A DNA stretch of 64,000 bases from Pseudogymnoascus destructans (taxonomy: Eukaryota > Ascomycota > Leotiomycetes > Thelebolales > Thelebolaceae), in contig NW_020167520.1 of assembly GCF_001641265.1 (NCBI RefSeq), forward strand, positions 1,240,001 to 1,304,000, read 5' to 3'. Of the stretch, positions 1-11,439 are shown one piece after another; position 1 is the first letter of the stretch; each line of letters begins with the position of its first letter. The notes under the pieces were generated by a model. The model was not told where the DNA came from. It saw only the letters and a program-made list of their open reading frames with translations, and ran no database searches. The position numbers and the translations under genes were made by a program.

Positions 1-1
1 G

Positions 2-184
2 AAGGCTGGCCTTCAAGATCCATCTAAAATTGGAGCTTCACCTGTGGACGAGAAAGCATCCGACATTCCGCCAACAAGAAAGAGCAGTAAGGCGGCCGAT
101 AAGGCCCCGAGGACTCCGGGAATACCAAAGCCGAAACGAAAGAAGAGTAAAGTGCTTTCTGCCAGTGGTATTGCACCGGTTTAA
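2..184 (+). CDS. 3' end of an unidentified lysine-rich protein (partial)
   Basis: The window opens inside an open frame that reads 60 codons and stops with TAA at 182-184. The visible tail is basic and low in complexity, rich in Lys, Pro and Ser (for example KPKRKKSK), as in nuclear or nucleolar proteins, so a nuclear localisation signal is likely. No domain is visible and no family can be named. The frame has no internal start that must be used, so this is taken as the last exon of a gene lying to the left. Confidence 0.55.
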   Translation, partial: KAGLQDPSKIGASPVDEKASDIPPTRKSSKAADKAPRTPGIPKPKRKKSKVLSASGIAPV

Positions 185-783
185 TTCGGGCCTTCACAGT
201 TCTTTCGTTTTGTTGCAACCATTGGGTTAGTGTGAAGGCGTTCTTGGCGGGATGATACCCTATCAATATTAGACCAAATAGTTTGTGGTGAATGAATTGA
301 TATGCATTTTAACTATTTGATAGAGGCCATGATTATGTGTTCGGTGTGAACTTGGCTGTATTAAGTAGTTGCAACACTAGTGATCTAACTGGGATCACTT
401 TCTCCGTAACTAAGGTTAAATTAATATATCCAACAATCTTGATTCATTCGTAGATATCCCTATTTGGTTTTATTCGAAAGAAAATGGGGACGTGGACATT
501 ACGTCCCGGAACATTAGACGCGCAAGCCTCGCTGCAAGACCTGTCATTGTGGGGGGCGGCAGCTGACGATGCCCCGCCACCAACCCACCCCTGCCATGGT
601 TTATCCTCGTGGTTGTCACGACCAACATCACGCAGCACCCTCTAAATTTAAACTCAAACAGGGTCCATAGAAGCTCTCATACGAACATGAGCAGACTAAA
701 AGTGTATAACTTCATTTAAACATTCGAAGCCGCCAACCCCATCTGAATACAACAGAGCTCTATAGCTCTTAAGCCAAGGCACA
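185..783. other. Intergenic: 3' flank of the partial gene and 5' flank of the GYP7-like gene
   Basis: No convincing coding sequence. The last ~120 bases before the ATG at 784 are A/C-rich with short pyrimidine runs and presumably hold the GYP7 promoter and leader. Confidence 0.5.
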
Positions 784-3482
784 ATGACGTCGCGCAGCGA
801 ACCCTTCCCACCATCCCCGTCAGCCTCGTTCTACGCCCTCAGCGACGATGAGGAAGGGGACTATAATACGATAACACATACAAGCTCTGGGCGGGGTGTA
901 AAGCTTCTTTACTCAAAAAGCAAGGTTCGTGCCCTATATTTCAGCTCTTGTGCAATCCGTGCCTCTCCGCCAGATTGGCCCTCAGACCATACTGACACCC
1001 GCGACAGGTTTACATTCACCCGACCCCATCAGCAAAAGATAATATTCCTGGGTACATCGCTCTATTACAACAGAAGACGCCCCAGCTAGAGCGTCCAACG
1101 TCGTCATCCTCATCGGCCTCCAAAAAGAGCACCGTTGCTCCATCCCTCTTACTCGCATGGCTTCCCGAAAGCTCCCTCGGCGATTCGCGAGACATATACG
1201 TCAAGGTTGACCTCTCAGAGGGGGACTCTCCACCCAAGCAGTCATACCTAGTCCCTCCTCCGCCGACTGCGACTTCCCACGGGCCTACTGTCGGGCCCTA
1301 TGCGTTTGCCATACCCGTCAGCGAGATTTATTCTCTGCTTGTCCGCCCCCCAAGTCTAGGATGGTGGTTTGGAAGTGTTATAATCAACAGCCGAGCAGGC
1401 GACAGTTTTCCCGCTCTATTCTTCCACGACAGCGAGTGTCAGTCCACTATACTGCAGAAGAAGCGGAGAACACGGGAAAGTTTTGATCCATTCGGCGCGC
1501 ATGGTGAGATGTTCTGGGGCGGCGACGAAGTCCTCCGGTGGATCAAGAGATATGTGACGGTTGAACGGAGCGGTGCCGAACCTAATATATACCTTATTGA
1601 GCCTAGTAAGGAGGACAAAGAGGCGTTTGGTGAGAATCCTGTGACAGACAGCATAGTACGGAGGGCGTCCAACTCTGCCGGCTCTGGTATGCGCATCGGC
1701 GGCGCGCGGGGTGCTGGCTTTGGCAGCCGTGAAAGATCTTCGTCGTCGAGAGATGACGGCGGTATGGATCCGGTCACCAAATTGTTAAAAGAGACAGGGT
1801 GGAACATCATGAATCAGTTCAGCAAGGTTACGACGTTTGCCAGAAGAACTGCCGAGACTGTGGTTGAAGATAATAGAATCCCTCCACAGATGAGGAGACT
1901 TTTACGGAACCCCGAGGTTCAGACGATTCAAGAGGAATTTGATGGTGCCAGGGTATATCTTGCTCGTTGGGCAATGGGGATACAAGAACAGAGCGAAAGA
2001 GACCGGAATCAGCGAATATGGACCGCGAGAGATGTTCTTGAAATGGAGGAGACAGGTGTGGGAGAATTTGAACTGCTCGATACGGAGATGACAGGCCTGA
2101 GTATGAAACAGAAGAGGAAGCCTGTCACACTTACAGAGTGGAAAGGATTTTTCGACAAAGCTACTGGAAAACTAAGTGTTACCGTTGATGAGGTTAAAGA
2201 ACGTATCTTCCACGGCGGCCTCGACACAGAAGACGGAGTCCGGAAGGAAGCATGGTTGTTTCTCTTGGGTGTCCATCGCTGGGACAGCTCTGCAGATGAC
2301 CGCAAGGCAGAAATAGCAAGCTTACGTGACGAATATGTCAGGCTCAAGGGTGCTTGGTGGGAGAAGCTTGAGAACCTCGGTGGATCCGGTGAAGTTGGGG
2401 AGTGGTGGAGGGAGCAACGGAACCGCATCGAGAAAGATGTTCATCGCACCGACCGAAATGTGCCAATCTTTGCCGGCGAAGACACTCCCCATCCAGACCC
2501 GAATTCTCCATTCTCTGAAGCCGGCACGAATGTCCATCTTGAACAGTTGAAAGACATGTTGCTCACCTACAATGAGTATAATCAGGACCTTGGATATGTC
2601 CAAGGAATGTCCGATCTTCTGGCTCCAATCTACGCTGTTATGCAAGATGACGCTGTTGCGTTTTGGGCGTTCACGAAGTTCATGGATCGGATGGAACGAA
2701 ACTTCCTTCGCGACCAGTCGGGAATGCGTGCACAGCTCCTTGCTCTCGACCATCTTGTTCAGCTCATGGACCCAAAACTCTATCTTCACCTTCAATCCGC
2801 CGACAGCACCAACTTTTTCTTCTTCTTCCGGATGCTCCTTGTCTGGTATAAGCGCGAATTTCCTTGGCTTGATATTCTTCATTTATGGGAAGTGTTGTGG
2901 ACGGATTATCTTTCGAGCAATTTCCATCTCTTCGTTGCTCTGGCGATCCTTGACAAGCACCGGAGCGTTATTATTGATCACCTCAAGCAGTTCGATGAGG
3001 TATTGAAATATGGTATGATATTTTCCTCGTCGAATTATGCAAGATCGGTTACTAACTCTCCCTCAGTCAACGAACTCTCCAACACGCTCGATCTGGAAGC
3101 TATTCTCATCCGTGCTGAAGCACTCTTCCGCCGCTTCGAGCGCACACTTGAGTCCATAGACAAGAAATCAAACTTTCCAACTCCTCGATTACGCCAAAGA
3201 CCAACCCTTAATCCACGATCAAGCTCGTCTCCATCCAATCCACCAACCGGAAGAACGAGCGGGACCGACACCAGCACGGCGGCGGCAGAGGCTAATGCCC
3301 CGAATCCCAAGGGCAAGGATAAAACTGCGGGCCCGGAATCAAGCGCTATTCAGCAGCGAAAAATCGTTAGTCCTGAACTGAGGTTCCTGTTGTCCAGGAA
3401 GGTAGAGGTACTGCCGAGAAAGATCGTGAGAAAGAAGGGAGAAGGACTGAAGGGGAAGGACACGGTCGAGGGTTCAACATAG
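784..3482 (+). CDS. GYP7: GYP7-type TBC-domain Rab GTPase-activating protein
   Basis: Exons 784-924, 1008-3012 and 3067-3482 give 853 aa. The first intron (925-1007) starts GTTCGT; the second (3013-3066, 54 nt) has no in-frame stop, so it looks coding unless compared with the family: removing it joins ..LKY to VNELSN. The N-terminal third matches the long Gyp7 leader (LLYSKSKVYIHPTP, the GYIALLQQKTP block). The C-terminal half is the TBC domain, with the arginine finger in IEKDVHRTDR near residue 520 and the glutamine finger in GYVQGMSD near residue 576, the two catalytic residues of TBC GAPs. Known family role: GAP for the vacuolar Rab Ypt7, acting in endosome/vacuole fusion. The Ser/Lys-rich tail is variable. 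Family assignment is firm; the exact Rab target is inferred. Confidence 0.93.
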
Positions 3483-3882
3483 ATGACACGAGTAAGGGCA
3501 TGGCGTGGATGGAAAGGTGTTACTTGAATTTACGCGTTTTAATGAGCACTGGGTTGTACTTAGCTTTATAGGAGGCAGTTAAATCTATACAGGCAATAAT
3601 AGGCTGTTATCATGTTCAATATAGCCCCACCTCTCTCTGTACTTAAAATAAATGCTTTGAAATCCTTCGTAAGCCCCCCGGTGGATACCCCACTTGTGTA
3701 CCTCGACCGGTAAATAATTCGACCGCGCTCCGAGTACTGTCGTCATAAAACTATCAATCCAATACCGAAGGATTCGAAGCCCTAAATCAGCAGAATAAGC
3801 CATTCTCGTCGTGGAATTGAGGCTCAACTCATTACTGAGCAATACTTAACAAACCCACACACCCTTCGGACCCAGATCGACC
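3483..3882. other. Intergenic between GYP7 and the MMTAG2-domain gene
   Basis: About 400 bases with no supported gene. An 85-codon antisense frame (3585-3842) has no recognisable motif and is treated as chance. The stretch should hold the GYP7 3' end and the promoter of the next gene. Confidence 0.45.
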
Positions 3883-4782
3883 ATGGATCTCGTCTCGTCC
3901 ATCCGCAAAGAAGGCTCCCGCGGCGGCGTCGACTTCAAATGGTCCGACGTCGAGTCCTCGACTCGGCGCGAAAACTACCTGGGCCACTCGCTCATGGCTC
4001 CTGTAGGTCGGTGGCAGAAGAACCGCGACTTAAACTGGTACGCCAAGGCCGACGACGCTATGGCGGAAGACGGAGAGACGGAGGAGGAGAAGAAGCAGAG
4101 GCTGAGGAAGGAGGAGATCAAGGCGATTAAGGAGGCTGAGGAGGATGCCCTTGCTCGCGCCCTGGGATTGCCGGTGAAGGAGAGAGTTAGCGATGCGAAT
4201 GCCACGCCTGTTGGACAGCGGGAAATAAGCAAGGCGGTGCAGGATGTTGAGCCTGGAGACCAGGAGACGGAGGGGCAGGGGAGGTTTGGAGGATTTGTTG
4301 GTGCCGTTGGTGATAATGACCAGAAACTCGTGTTGGATGAAGGATTGGAAGGGGAGGCACCTAGCGGCTTGGCCGTGGCGGACGAACGCAAATCCAGGCG
4401 TGGTGATGATAGGGGTCACAGAAGGCCCAGGCCCAGGCATCGCCATCACCACAGTCAGAGAGATAGGCCCCGTTCAAGTTCAAGAGGCTATCGTCACGAG
4501 CGGAGTGACAGGTATCGGCATCGGGATAAAACAGAAAGGAGCAGGAGTCCGGATAGACGGGGCGATGGAGATAGAGAATCACAGAGAGTCCGGAAATCGA
4601 GTCAGGAAAGGAGGAGCAGCAGGGATAGGGGCCACAGCAGAGAACGGAGACGACGAGAGAGGAGTCCAGATAATAGGCAGAGGGATCGCAGTCGGAACAG
4701 GAGTCACAGCAGAGAAAGGAGGAGGAGAGAGCGAAGCCCGGACACCAGGCCGAGAGAAAGGAGGGGCAGGGATGGGGAGTGA
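3883..4782 (+). CDS. MMTAG2/kinase-phosphorylation-domain protein with RS-rich tail
   Basis: Single-exon gene of 299 aa; the ATG at 3883 sits in a good context (gaccATGG). Residues ~1-95 match the N-terminal domain of multiple myeloma tumour-associated protein 2 family members: a GGVDFKW core, YLGHS, a GRWQKNRDLNWYAK block, then an EEEKKQRLRKEEIKAIKEAEEDAL helix ending in ALGLP. Residues ~170-299 are an Arg/Ser/Asp-rich, low-complexity tail of SR/RE type, typical of nuclear splicing-associated proteins. The family function is poorly defined, so a role in RNA metabolism is inferred from the tail only. Antisense frames here are shadows of the biased composition. Confidence 0.85.
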   Translation: MDLVSSIRKEGSRGGVDFKWSDVESSTRRENYLGHSLMAPVGRWQKNRDLNWYAKADDAMAEDGETEEEKKQRLRKEEIKAIKEAEEDALARALGLPVKERVSDANATPVGQREISKAVQDVEPGDQETEGQGRFGGFVGAVGDNDQKLVLDEGLEGEAPSGLAVADERKSRRGDDRGHRRPRPRHRHHHSQRDRPRSSSRGYRHERSDRYRHRDKTERSRSPDRRGDGDRESQRVRKSSQERRSSRDRGHSRERRRRERSPDNRQRDRSRNRSHSRERRRRERSPDTRPRERRGRDGE

Positions 4783-5354
4783 GGGGGCAGCTAAATTGAA
4801 TGGATTTGGAATTAGACTGTGGTTGAGGATGGTCAGAGAAATCACGCGGTGATGCAGCACATAGGAGAGTTGTTCTGTCAATATAATGAAACACAATGTT
4901 AATGCCGATGCAGTAGAGTGACGTGACTCTTAATTATCCTTTCTGGTTCACCTAAACACTATGGACAATCCAAGTAATGAACCTCCCGACTCGAAAAACA
5001 CAACAGTCGCAAATCCAGATCACAATCCCCTCATGTCGAAAACCAAGCATAAAATAACAGCAGTCGAAAATTCAGATAACAACCCGCCAACTCGAGAACC
5101 AAGCACGAAATAACAGCCGTAGAAAATCCAGAAAACAAACCGCCAACTCGAAAACCAAGCACAAGAAAAACACAGCTCTCTAAAATCAAAAACAAACTCG
5201 CCAACTCGAATACTAAGCACAAAAAAAACAGCTCGAAAATCCAGATGACACACTCCCCAGCTCGAATACAAAACGAACTCCCGCCTAACCTTCTTCCCCC
5301 CGCCTGACCTCCGTAACTCCAACCAAAGCAGAACGGTAAACGTTATCCGAGAGA
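4783..5354. other. Intergenic between convergent genes, partly tandem-repetitive
   Basis: Space between the 3' ends of the MMTAG2-domain gene and the C2H2-like gene. Most of it is the ~57-bp tandem repeat listed separately; no coding frame is supported. Confidence 0.5.
4986..5277. repeat. Degenerate tandem repeat, ~57-bp unit, about 5 copies
   Basis: A unit built on AACTCGAAAACCAAGCAC followed by an A-rich stretch and a TCGAAAATCCAGATAACA block recurs with starts near 4989, 5034, 5090, 5150, 5208 and 5262. Copies differ by substitutions and small indels. The long antisense frame across it (5020-5364) is a product of the repeat and is not called as a gene. Confidence 0.75.
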
Positions 5355-6192
5355 TTACTCCCAAGGATTTTCCGGAATGGTCTGGCTCAACAATTCCTCG
5401 CCGGTAATATACCTAAATAGTCGGTATTTTTCGCGTAGCTCAACGGGCATTTCCTCCTCCGTCGGAAAGTCGTCCGTGAAGCCAAGTCTCTCAAAAATAT
5501 CAATTCTGACTTCGCCGTGTCCTAACTCAGGATCTTCTATCGCGCGGATGCCAGGCTCAGGGCTAACATGAGGGGTGCTAGGGGCTGGTTTATAAGGTAG
5601 GTAGGGGAGAATTTCATCTTCTACCACGCGGAGGTCAGCCTCGGGGCTGTGAGCTGCACCGAATACATCCATCTGATCTTGGGGGTGGCCGTCATTAAAT
5701 TCGGGTCTCTCGACTCTCATATCGTCTTTAGCTGCGGCATCCTGTTGTTCAGCATCCTGTTGTTCAGCATCCTGTTGTTCGACATTCTGCCTTAGCAACC
5801 CTTGTGGCCCGTTGACTCTGCTGAATGTCCCGTCGCCATTATCGTGGAGAGTATCCTGCAAATGGCCGTTCTTCTATTTATTATTAGTACTTCCTTACGA
5901 ATATTCAAGTGCAACTTACCCTCTTCATGTGATTATAGAGGCCGGCCTTCCTGGTAAACACCTGGACACAGCCGTCCACGGGACACTGGAAGTGCCCGTT
6001 CTGGGGATTACTGTCCTCTGCTTTATACTTTACTGGGAGCAAGTTCACCCTTTCATTCTTAAGAGAGCGGTACTCTTTCCGAGTCCTTACTTCCCCCGTC
6101 GGATTCGGGTGGTGGATGGATATGGTCCTTCCATCCGCAGCAATCTTAGTTTTCCCTGTGGCTACTGTCTTTGGTTGTGGCCTGTCCGACAT
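5355..6192 (-). CDS. Unknown protein with one C2H2-like zinc finger
   Basis: Two exons on the minus strand, 6192-5920 and 5873-5355, with a 46-nt intron (GTAAGT..TAG, branch-like CTAAT) give 263 aa. The intron is supported because it extends the finger at the joint. Residues ~70-98 read FQCPVDGCVQVFTRKAGLYNH then, after the joint, a second His: spacing C-x4-C-x12-H-x5-H, close to a classical C2H2 finger but with the wider spacings of fungal single-finger proteins. After the finger come three copies of a QQDAE-type repeat encoded by a 15-bp DNA repeat (about 5745-5790) and an acidic tail. No family is recognised; DNA or RNA binding is inference. Confidence 0.6.
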
Positions 6193-8736
6193 TCTCGAGG
6201 GTGAGATTATGTAGGTTATATATAATGTATAACTATAGACCTTTGATAGAAAGTAATAAGAGGTAGGATGTGTTTGTTGTTGTTGTAAGTAATTTGGTAG
6301 TGGTTGTGGTATTGACCGAAAGGAGGTGAAGTTGAAATGTTACTAAAAGCTTCACAGGTAGGCAAGCAGCGCACTAGCAGTTCACTTCTGGGAGTAAATA
6401 CTATCCCCTCAATCTAGCTGCATCTCTGCTATGTGTCTGCTATTCAAAGTTGTTTCCACGGAGACGCTGCGTCCATCTTCTACATATCTTCCTGAATCCC
6501 CCTAGCAAATCACCGAGCAACAACAGACTTGGGAGAGAGAAAGTATACTATTATAACTACGTTCTAAGAGTACAGACTATTACGATCAAGCTGTATGAAG
6601 AAATTATGTTCGCGTTTGTTGGTTGTGGGTGGACGGACTTTGCAACGGCCTGGCTTTATTCAGGCCCCTTTTGACGAAAAGGAGACTTCCACTGTTGATA
6701 GCATCACAATCGCTCCACGCCCCACGACCCACAGCAATACTCCAAATCTTTTGAACTTCATAGCGATAATCTCCTTGTTGGTATTACCCCAGCAACGAAA
6801 TTGCGACGCTGCTTTCTGATAGTCTCTACAATATCAACAATCTTATCACATACCGCACCATGCCCACCATTATGAGAACTTCGGACAAATTCACACAGCT
6901 CGAACACAACCATTTATGGAAACTGATTTGATCTGTCTCAGTTGGGCGCTAGGGTACAAATCACCGGAGCGGTCAAGCAACTGATATATCAATGGATGGC
7001 TTCAATAGAGTATATTGTCTGGAGAGCAACGTCCTGAGCCAACGCCAGGATGTTGCACTCGGTGAGTAAACTAAGCCTATATAGTTCTATATGTGAGACA
7101 TCTACATGAGAATATCGAACACGTGACATGAACAGCTTCAGTCCCAACTGAGAATCTGATATAACTATTTGGTCTTCTCACTAGTTGTCAGGCGTTCAAT
7201 TAACAAGGTCCTCTTGAACTACTCTACTGCTGTCCAAGCCTTGGCAAGCGCCTCTCTCAGCGATCCTTGAGAATCCCTCATCGGAGTCATCGGAGCCGCC
7301 TTGAGTTGGCCTCGAAGGATCTCTGGCAAGGCAAATCAGTATGCCTTGCCATTGACATCAAACAGAGGCATCCTTCATCCTTCTCGGTGGACGACATTAC
7401 CAAAGAAATACAACACTGTCCCGGTACAGGGGCAGAAAACAGTGGCAGCCACCCCAAGGCAACACTTCCAAATCAAGAATGAAACAATCTGCAGTCGAGC
7501 GAATGCACATAGGACTCGAATCTTGGTGCTTGTTTCGTGGTTGCTAGAAAATCAAAATGTTTCTACCTTAATGATAACTGCAGGAAATACGGGACATTTG
7601 ACACAGCTGAAGCCTTAACGGCCCGAGTTGAAACACCTATGACTACCGCGACACGGTCAAATCTTCGTATTTGAAACCGCACCAGCCACCGGTCATCAGG
7701 TTAGTCATCCTTCTGGCATAAATCGCTGCAGTGATACTGTAAAAGCACTGCCATCACCTTGCTGACAGCATTTGAGGCTGGGGACCAAAAATAGAAATGG
7801 GCCCCTTGCAAGCTAGCCGAAATTATTAAGCGCAATGCTCTTGTGTATAGCGCTTGTTCCTTCTCTAGGGGTCTGCCGCCGATGACCTGCCATTGCGGGC
7901 GTCCCGTCGGCTCGAGAGAAGGGCCGCACCAATCACCTCAGCCATCTTATGGACCCCATCCAACGCGTATGTCGACCAATCCCATCCGGAATCTCGACTT
8001 CCCTGTCATCGCTAAAATAGAGCGCAGCACGCAGCAACATGCTAAATCGTGTTACTTTGCGTTCTGGTGGCTTACGGAATCATGGAAAAAGACTCGTGTT
8101 ATTCCCCTTTCACCCATACACTGCCACATTAGAGCTGCTACAGCGCAGATCCACAACTCCGAATTTGGGTCTAAGTTATCGTACCTGCAGCCCCCGGCCG
8201 CCTAAGTTGGTACTCGTACATATCACAGAGTGAGATTACGAGTACGACCATGTGGCCCATACGACCACAATACCGGTGCCGAAATAGACTCCCTGAGATC
8301 CCACCCCGCCAGCCACGTTTCTAATGCCTGCTTGTGCTGCGCTGACTAGATCCCGCGCAATACCGAGTCCTGGAAAGGACGCCGCTTCGCTCTGTAATTG
8401 GAGGGCGAGTGCCTGCAGGGTTGCCATGTCTACGTCGGCGTGGGCATAGGGCTGAGTGTGTGACGAAATGCCGCGAGTTCCTCACCAGATTTGGGGTTCC
8501 GCAGGGGAACTGTTGCCTGGGCCTCATCCACATGAGTAGTATATATGGCTCGTAGACTTCCTCCATGATTCCTCTCTTTTTCTCCATCAGCATCAGCATC
8601 TTCATTACACTTCTCACATTCACACCATCATCAACCCTTCTTACCTCAAACACACTCATCACTTACATATCTCCAACTTCTTCCAACCATATCAGACTTA
8701 TACACACCCCTGAAATCACTCAACTATCCCATCACA
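6193..8736. other. Long intergenic stretch, no supported gene
   Basis: About 2.5 kb with only short, compositionally weak frames. A 71-codon frame at 7267 and a 120-codon frame at 7843 lack motifs, plausible introns and start context. A 63-codon antisense frame (8236-8427) ends in a hydrophobic stretch but could not be supported further. The last ~170 bases become strongly CT-rich with TATATAT near 8540, like the promoter and leader of the small gene at 8737. Confidence 0.5.
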
Positions 8737-8904
8737 ATGTCTTTCACCTCATCAACCATCTCTTCGGCCACCTTTGGCTGTGCCCTCCTGGACAGATCAT
8801 CCGCTTCATCTACCACCGAGCAGATGACGAACCAAGGCCGCGGCGGCTACAACCGCGGACCCGACGATGATGAGCCCGAGGACGGACGCGGAGGCTACAA
8901 CTAA
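8737..8904 (+). CDS. Small Gly/Tyr/Asn-repeat protein (55 aa), function unknown
   Basis: ATG at 8737 in a strong context (atcacaATGTC) opens a 55-aa frame ending at TAA 8902-8904. The C-terminal half holds two RGGYN motifs (GRGGYNRGPDDDEPED and a terminal GRGGYN). Upstream lies a TATATAT at ~8540 and a ~170-base CT-rich, C/A-rich leader of the kind found before highly expressed fungal genes. I do not recognise the family; the paired Arg-Gly-Gly-Tyr-Asn ends resemble small stress- or conidiation-related disordered proteins, which is inference. It could also be a non-coding transcript. Confidence 0.5.
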   Translation: MSFTSSTISSATFGCALLDRSSASSTTEQMTNQGRGGYNRGPDDDEPEDGRGGYN

Positions 8905-9582
8905 GAATCTCTTACTTTGTTGTCACGCGGCTTTCAATCATCGAGCTTGGGTCAAACTTGGCGTTACAAAAATAAGATCTCATATCTCTCCTCGCGGCAT
9001 TCTCGCTGGCGTCCTGAACACTACTTCATTCGAAATTATGTTTTCATCCTTACGCTATATTATTACTACGCGCATTGTCGGAGTTATGGATAGAGCTGAA
9101 GCATCGAGTCACTCAGCAATCATCATCGTCATTGTTCGCATTTTCATCGCATTTTCAGCATGGCGTACTAGCGCCGTAATTCTCGCATCGCATCGCAATT
9201 ATTAGACTGCTTCTTTTCTTCCGTTTTTGAGAGGTTGGAGCATTGGCTGGCATTATCCTGGGGCATCAGCATCAGCATCAGCATTGGTATTGGTATTGGT
9301 ATTGGCATTGGCATTGGCATTGGCATTGGCATTGGCATTGGCATTGGCATCAGCATCGGCATCGGCATCGGCATCGGCATCGGTATCGGCATCGGCATCG
9401 GCATCGGCATCGGCATACACATCAATAGACGCATATGGACGGACATTTGGGACGGAGTTACGCATTTGATTTCACTGGCATTGGATATTTTCATGGCATC
9501 GCGGATAGTTTTTGTTTTAGAATATGTATTTGCATAGATTGCATCAATAGATAATCTCACTTCTCACACACAAGTCCATTGT
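8905..9582. other. Intergenic with a hexanucleotide satellite
   Basis: 3' flanks of the small gene and of MSS1. The only structure is the repeat at 9265-9420; long frames running through it in several phases are artefacts of the hexamer period. Confidence 0.5.
9265..9420. repeat. Hexanucleotide tandem repeat with phase-changing unit
   Basis: Consecutive blocks of six-base units: GCATCA, then TTGGTA, then GGCATT (about eight copies), then GGCATC (about a dozen copies with one TATC variant). All are one-base derivatives of the same hexamer, so the block boundaries record mutations that spread by slippage. Confidence 0.9.
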
Positions 9583-11439
9583 CTATTTCCCCACACAAAA
9601 TCTGTTGATTGTTAGCATTGTATCATTTGACCGGACGACAGCAAGATTTACTTCTCAAATACTACTCCCAATACCTCCTCCACGTCCCCACCCTCACCTC
9701 GGCCTGTAAGTTTACTAAGATTATTCGCCGCGGTTCTCAGATGCTCGGCAGCCACCACAATATCGAAATCCAGCGACATATCAGCTTCTTGAGTCTCGCT
9801 CTCATACAGGGACAGGTATTCATCGCATCTTGAGAGAAGTTGACGCTGGCGCTCTGTAACTCCGTACAGGTCTTCATCGCCAAGGGTGGTAAGGGATTGG
9901 AAGGAGGATGTGAGGTTAGAAATTAGGAATGAGATGTTACCCGCATCTTTAGCTGAGGGTGTCGATATAAGATCCGATTTGCATGAAATGGGAATGATCT
10001 TGTTCTCTGGGACTGAAGGCAGTGAGGACTTGAACCTGTGGAGGATCCGAGCGAAGGTAGTGTCGGGGATAATGTCGGTTTTGTTGACGACTACCACGTA
10101 TTGCTCCGCTTTGGTGGCAATGTCGAGAGCCTCCGTATCGTAGCGTATTTCCCACTCTTCCTGCCCATTTGAAGCCTCCACCGAAGCCATCACAATAATT
10201 AGATCAGACTCCGCAGCCTTCGCTTTAGCTCTTCTGATCCCCTCTTCTTCGACTTCTCCAATGCGGTCTCTTATCGTGGCGGGTTCACCGTCAATTCCAG
10301 ACGAGGGTGACCGCAGCCCCGCCGTATCAGCGAAAGTGCACAGATACCCTTCGATATCAAGGCCAACTTCGACAATATCTCTCGTCGTCCCCGCCTCGGT
10401 ACTGACAATCGAAGCCTCTCTGCCGACAATTCGATTCAGTAGCGAGCTCTTCCCAGCATTGGGAGGTCCAAGCATCGATATTCTGATACCCTTCCGCAGC
10501 ATTCCACCACGCCGACTCCCTTCGTCATGCGCCTTGATAGAAGCCCGTATATTTTCAACAGCAGCTCCCACATTCTTCAACAAATCCGGATCTGAGTCCG
10601 CAAAGTCATGATCCTCGGAGAAGTCGATCAGCGCCTCTAACTCTCCCCGCGCCTCAAGAAGCTGCTGTCGCCAGCCTTCATAAGTCCTCCCCAGAGTGCC
10701 AGAGTTTCCCCTCACAGCCGCTCTACGCTGCTGCTCTGTCTCCGCGGATAAGGTGTCACTCAGCGCCTCCACCTGTGCCAGATCAAGTCTGTTGTTCTGG
10801 AATGCTCGTCTTGTGAACTCTCCAGGCTCTGCATAGCGGATCGTAGAAGTAGATTTGCAGTGTGAGATTGCTGATAAAACGGCTTTCACTGTTGCAGAGC
10901 CGCCATGGATGTGCAGCTCCAGCATTTCTTCGCCAGTGACGGTTTTCGGCGAGGGGAAGTGGAGGACGAGGGCGTCTGAGTCGAGAACGCTCGGCTTGGA
11001 GCTGTTGGTGGTGTTTGGTTCGTAAAGAGTCCGTAGAGTGGCGTATCGGGGTTTAGGGGTTGCTCTCGAGGGGCATAATGCACGATATACCTACGGCAGT
11101 TAGAATGGCAACTCAGAGTGCGCTCCTTTGAGCAGAGTCGCTCACATCTGAAGATCCAGTCCCAGAAACTCGAATAATGGCAATCCCCGCCCTGCCCGGA
11201 GCCGTTGAAACTGCATAAATGGTATCATTAAAGAACGAAACAATGCCACGACCAACGCTTTCCCGATTTTGTTGTCCCTGTATTGTACTGTGAAAGCATC
11301 GGCGCCTGGGAGGGATATTATGTGATGGATTCAAGAAATCCAGCCCAACCCTTGAGCTGGCCCGCGATGCATTACGCAGGTAACTGAGTAGAGTCGCTTG
11401 CGCACCGCGCCGTGCTATAAGAGTAACATTTCGCTTCAT
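9583..11439 (-). CDS. MSS1: MSS1/MnmE mitochondrial tRNA-modification GTPase
   Basis: Three exons on the minus strand: 11439-11146, 11090-9652 and 9601-9583 (583 aa). The N-terminus has a mitochondrial-targeting look (Arg/Ser-rich) before FFNDTIYAVSTAPGRAGIAIIRVSG, the MnmE folate-binding domain. The G domain shows G1 GPPNAGKSSLL, G2 TTRD, G3 DTAG and G4 NKTD. The last intron (9602-9651) had to be placed to recover the C-terminus: a 19-nt exon ends the protein in FCVGK, the family's CxGK box carrying the catalytic-site cysteine. Known role: with the MnmG/MTO1 partner, modifies wobble uridine of mitochondrial tRNAs. Confidence in family and exons is high. Confidence 0.95.

Noticed and set aside
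8236..8427. 63-codon antisense frame with a hydrophobic end
   Set aside because: Start context, introns and family motifs could not be shown.
9168..9560. Long frames on both strands through the hexamer satellite
   Set aside because: A six-base repeat without stops opens several phases at once; there is no coding content outside the repeat.
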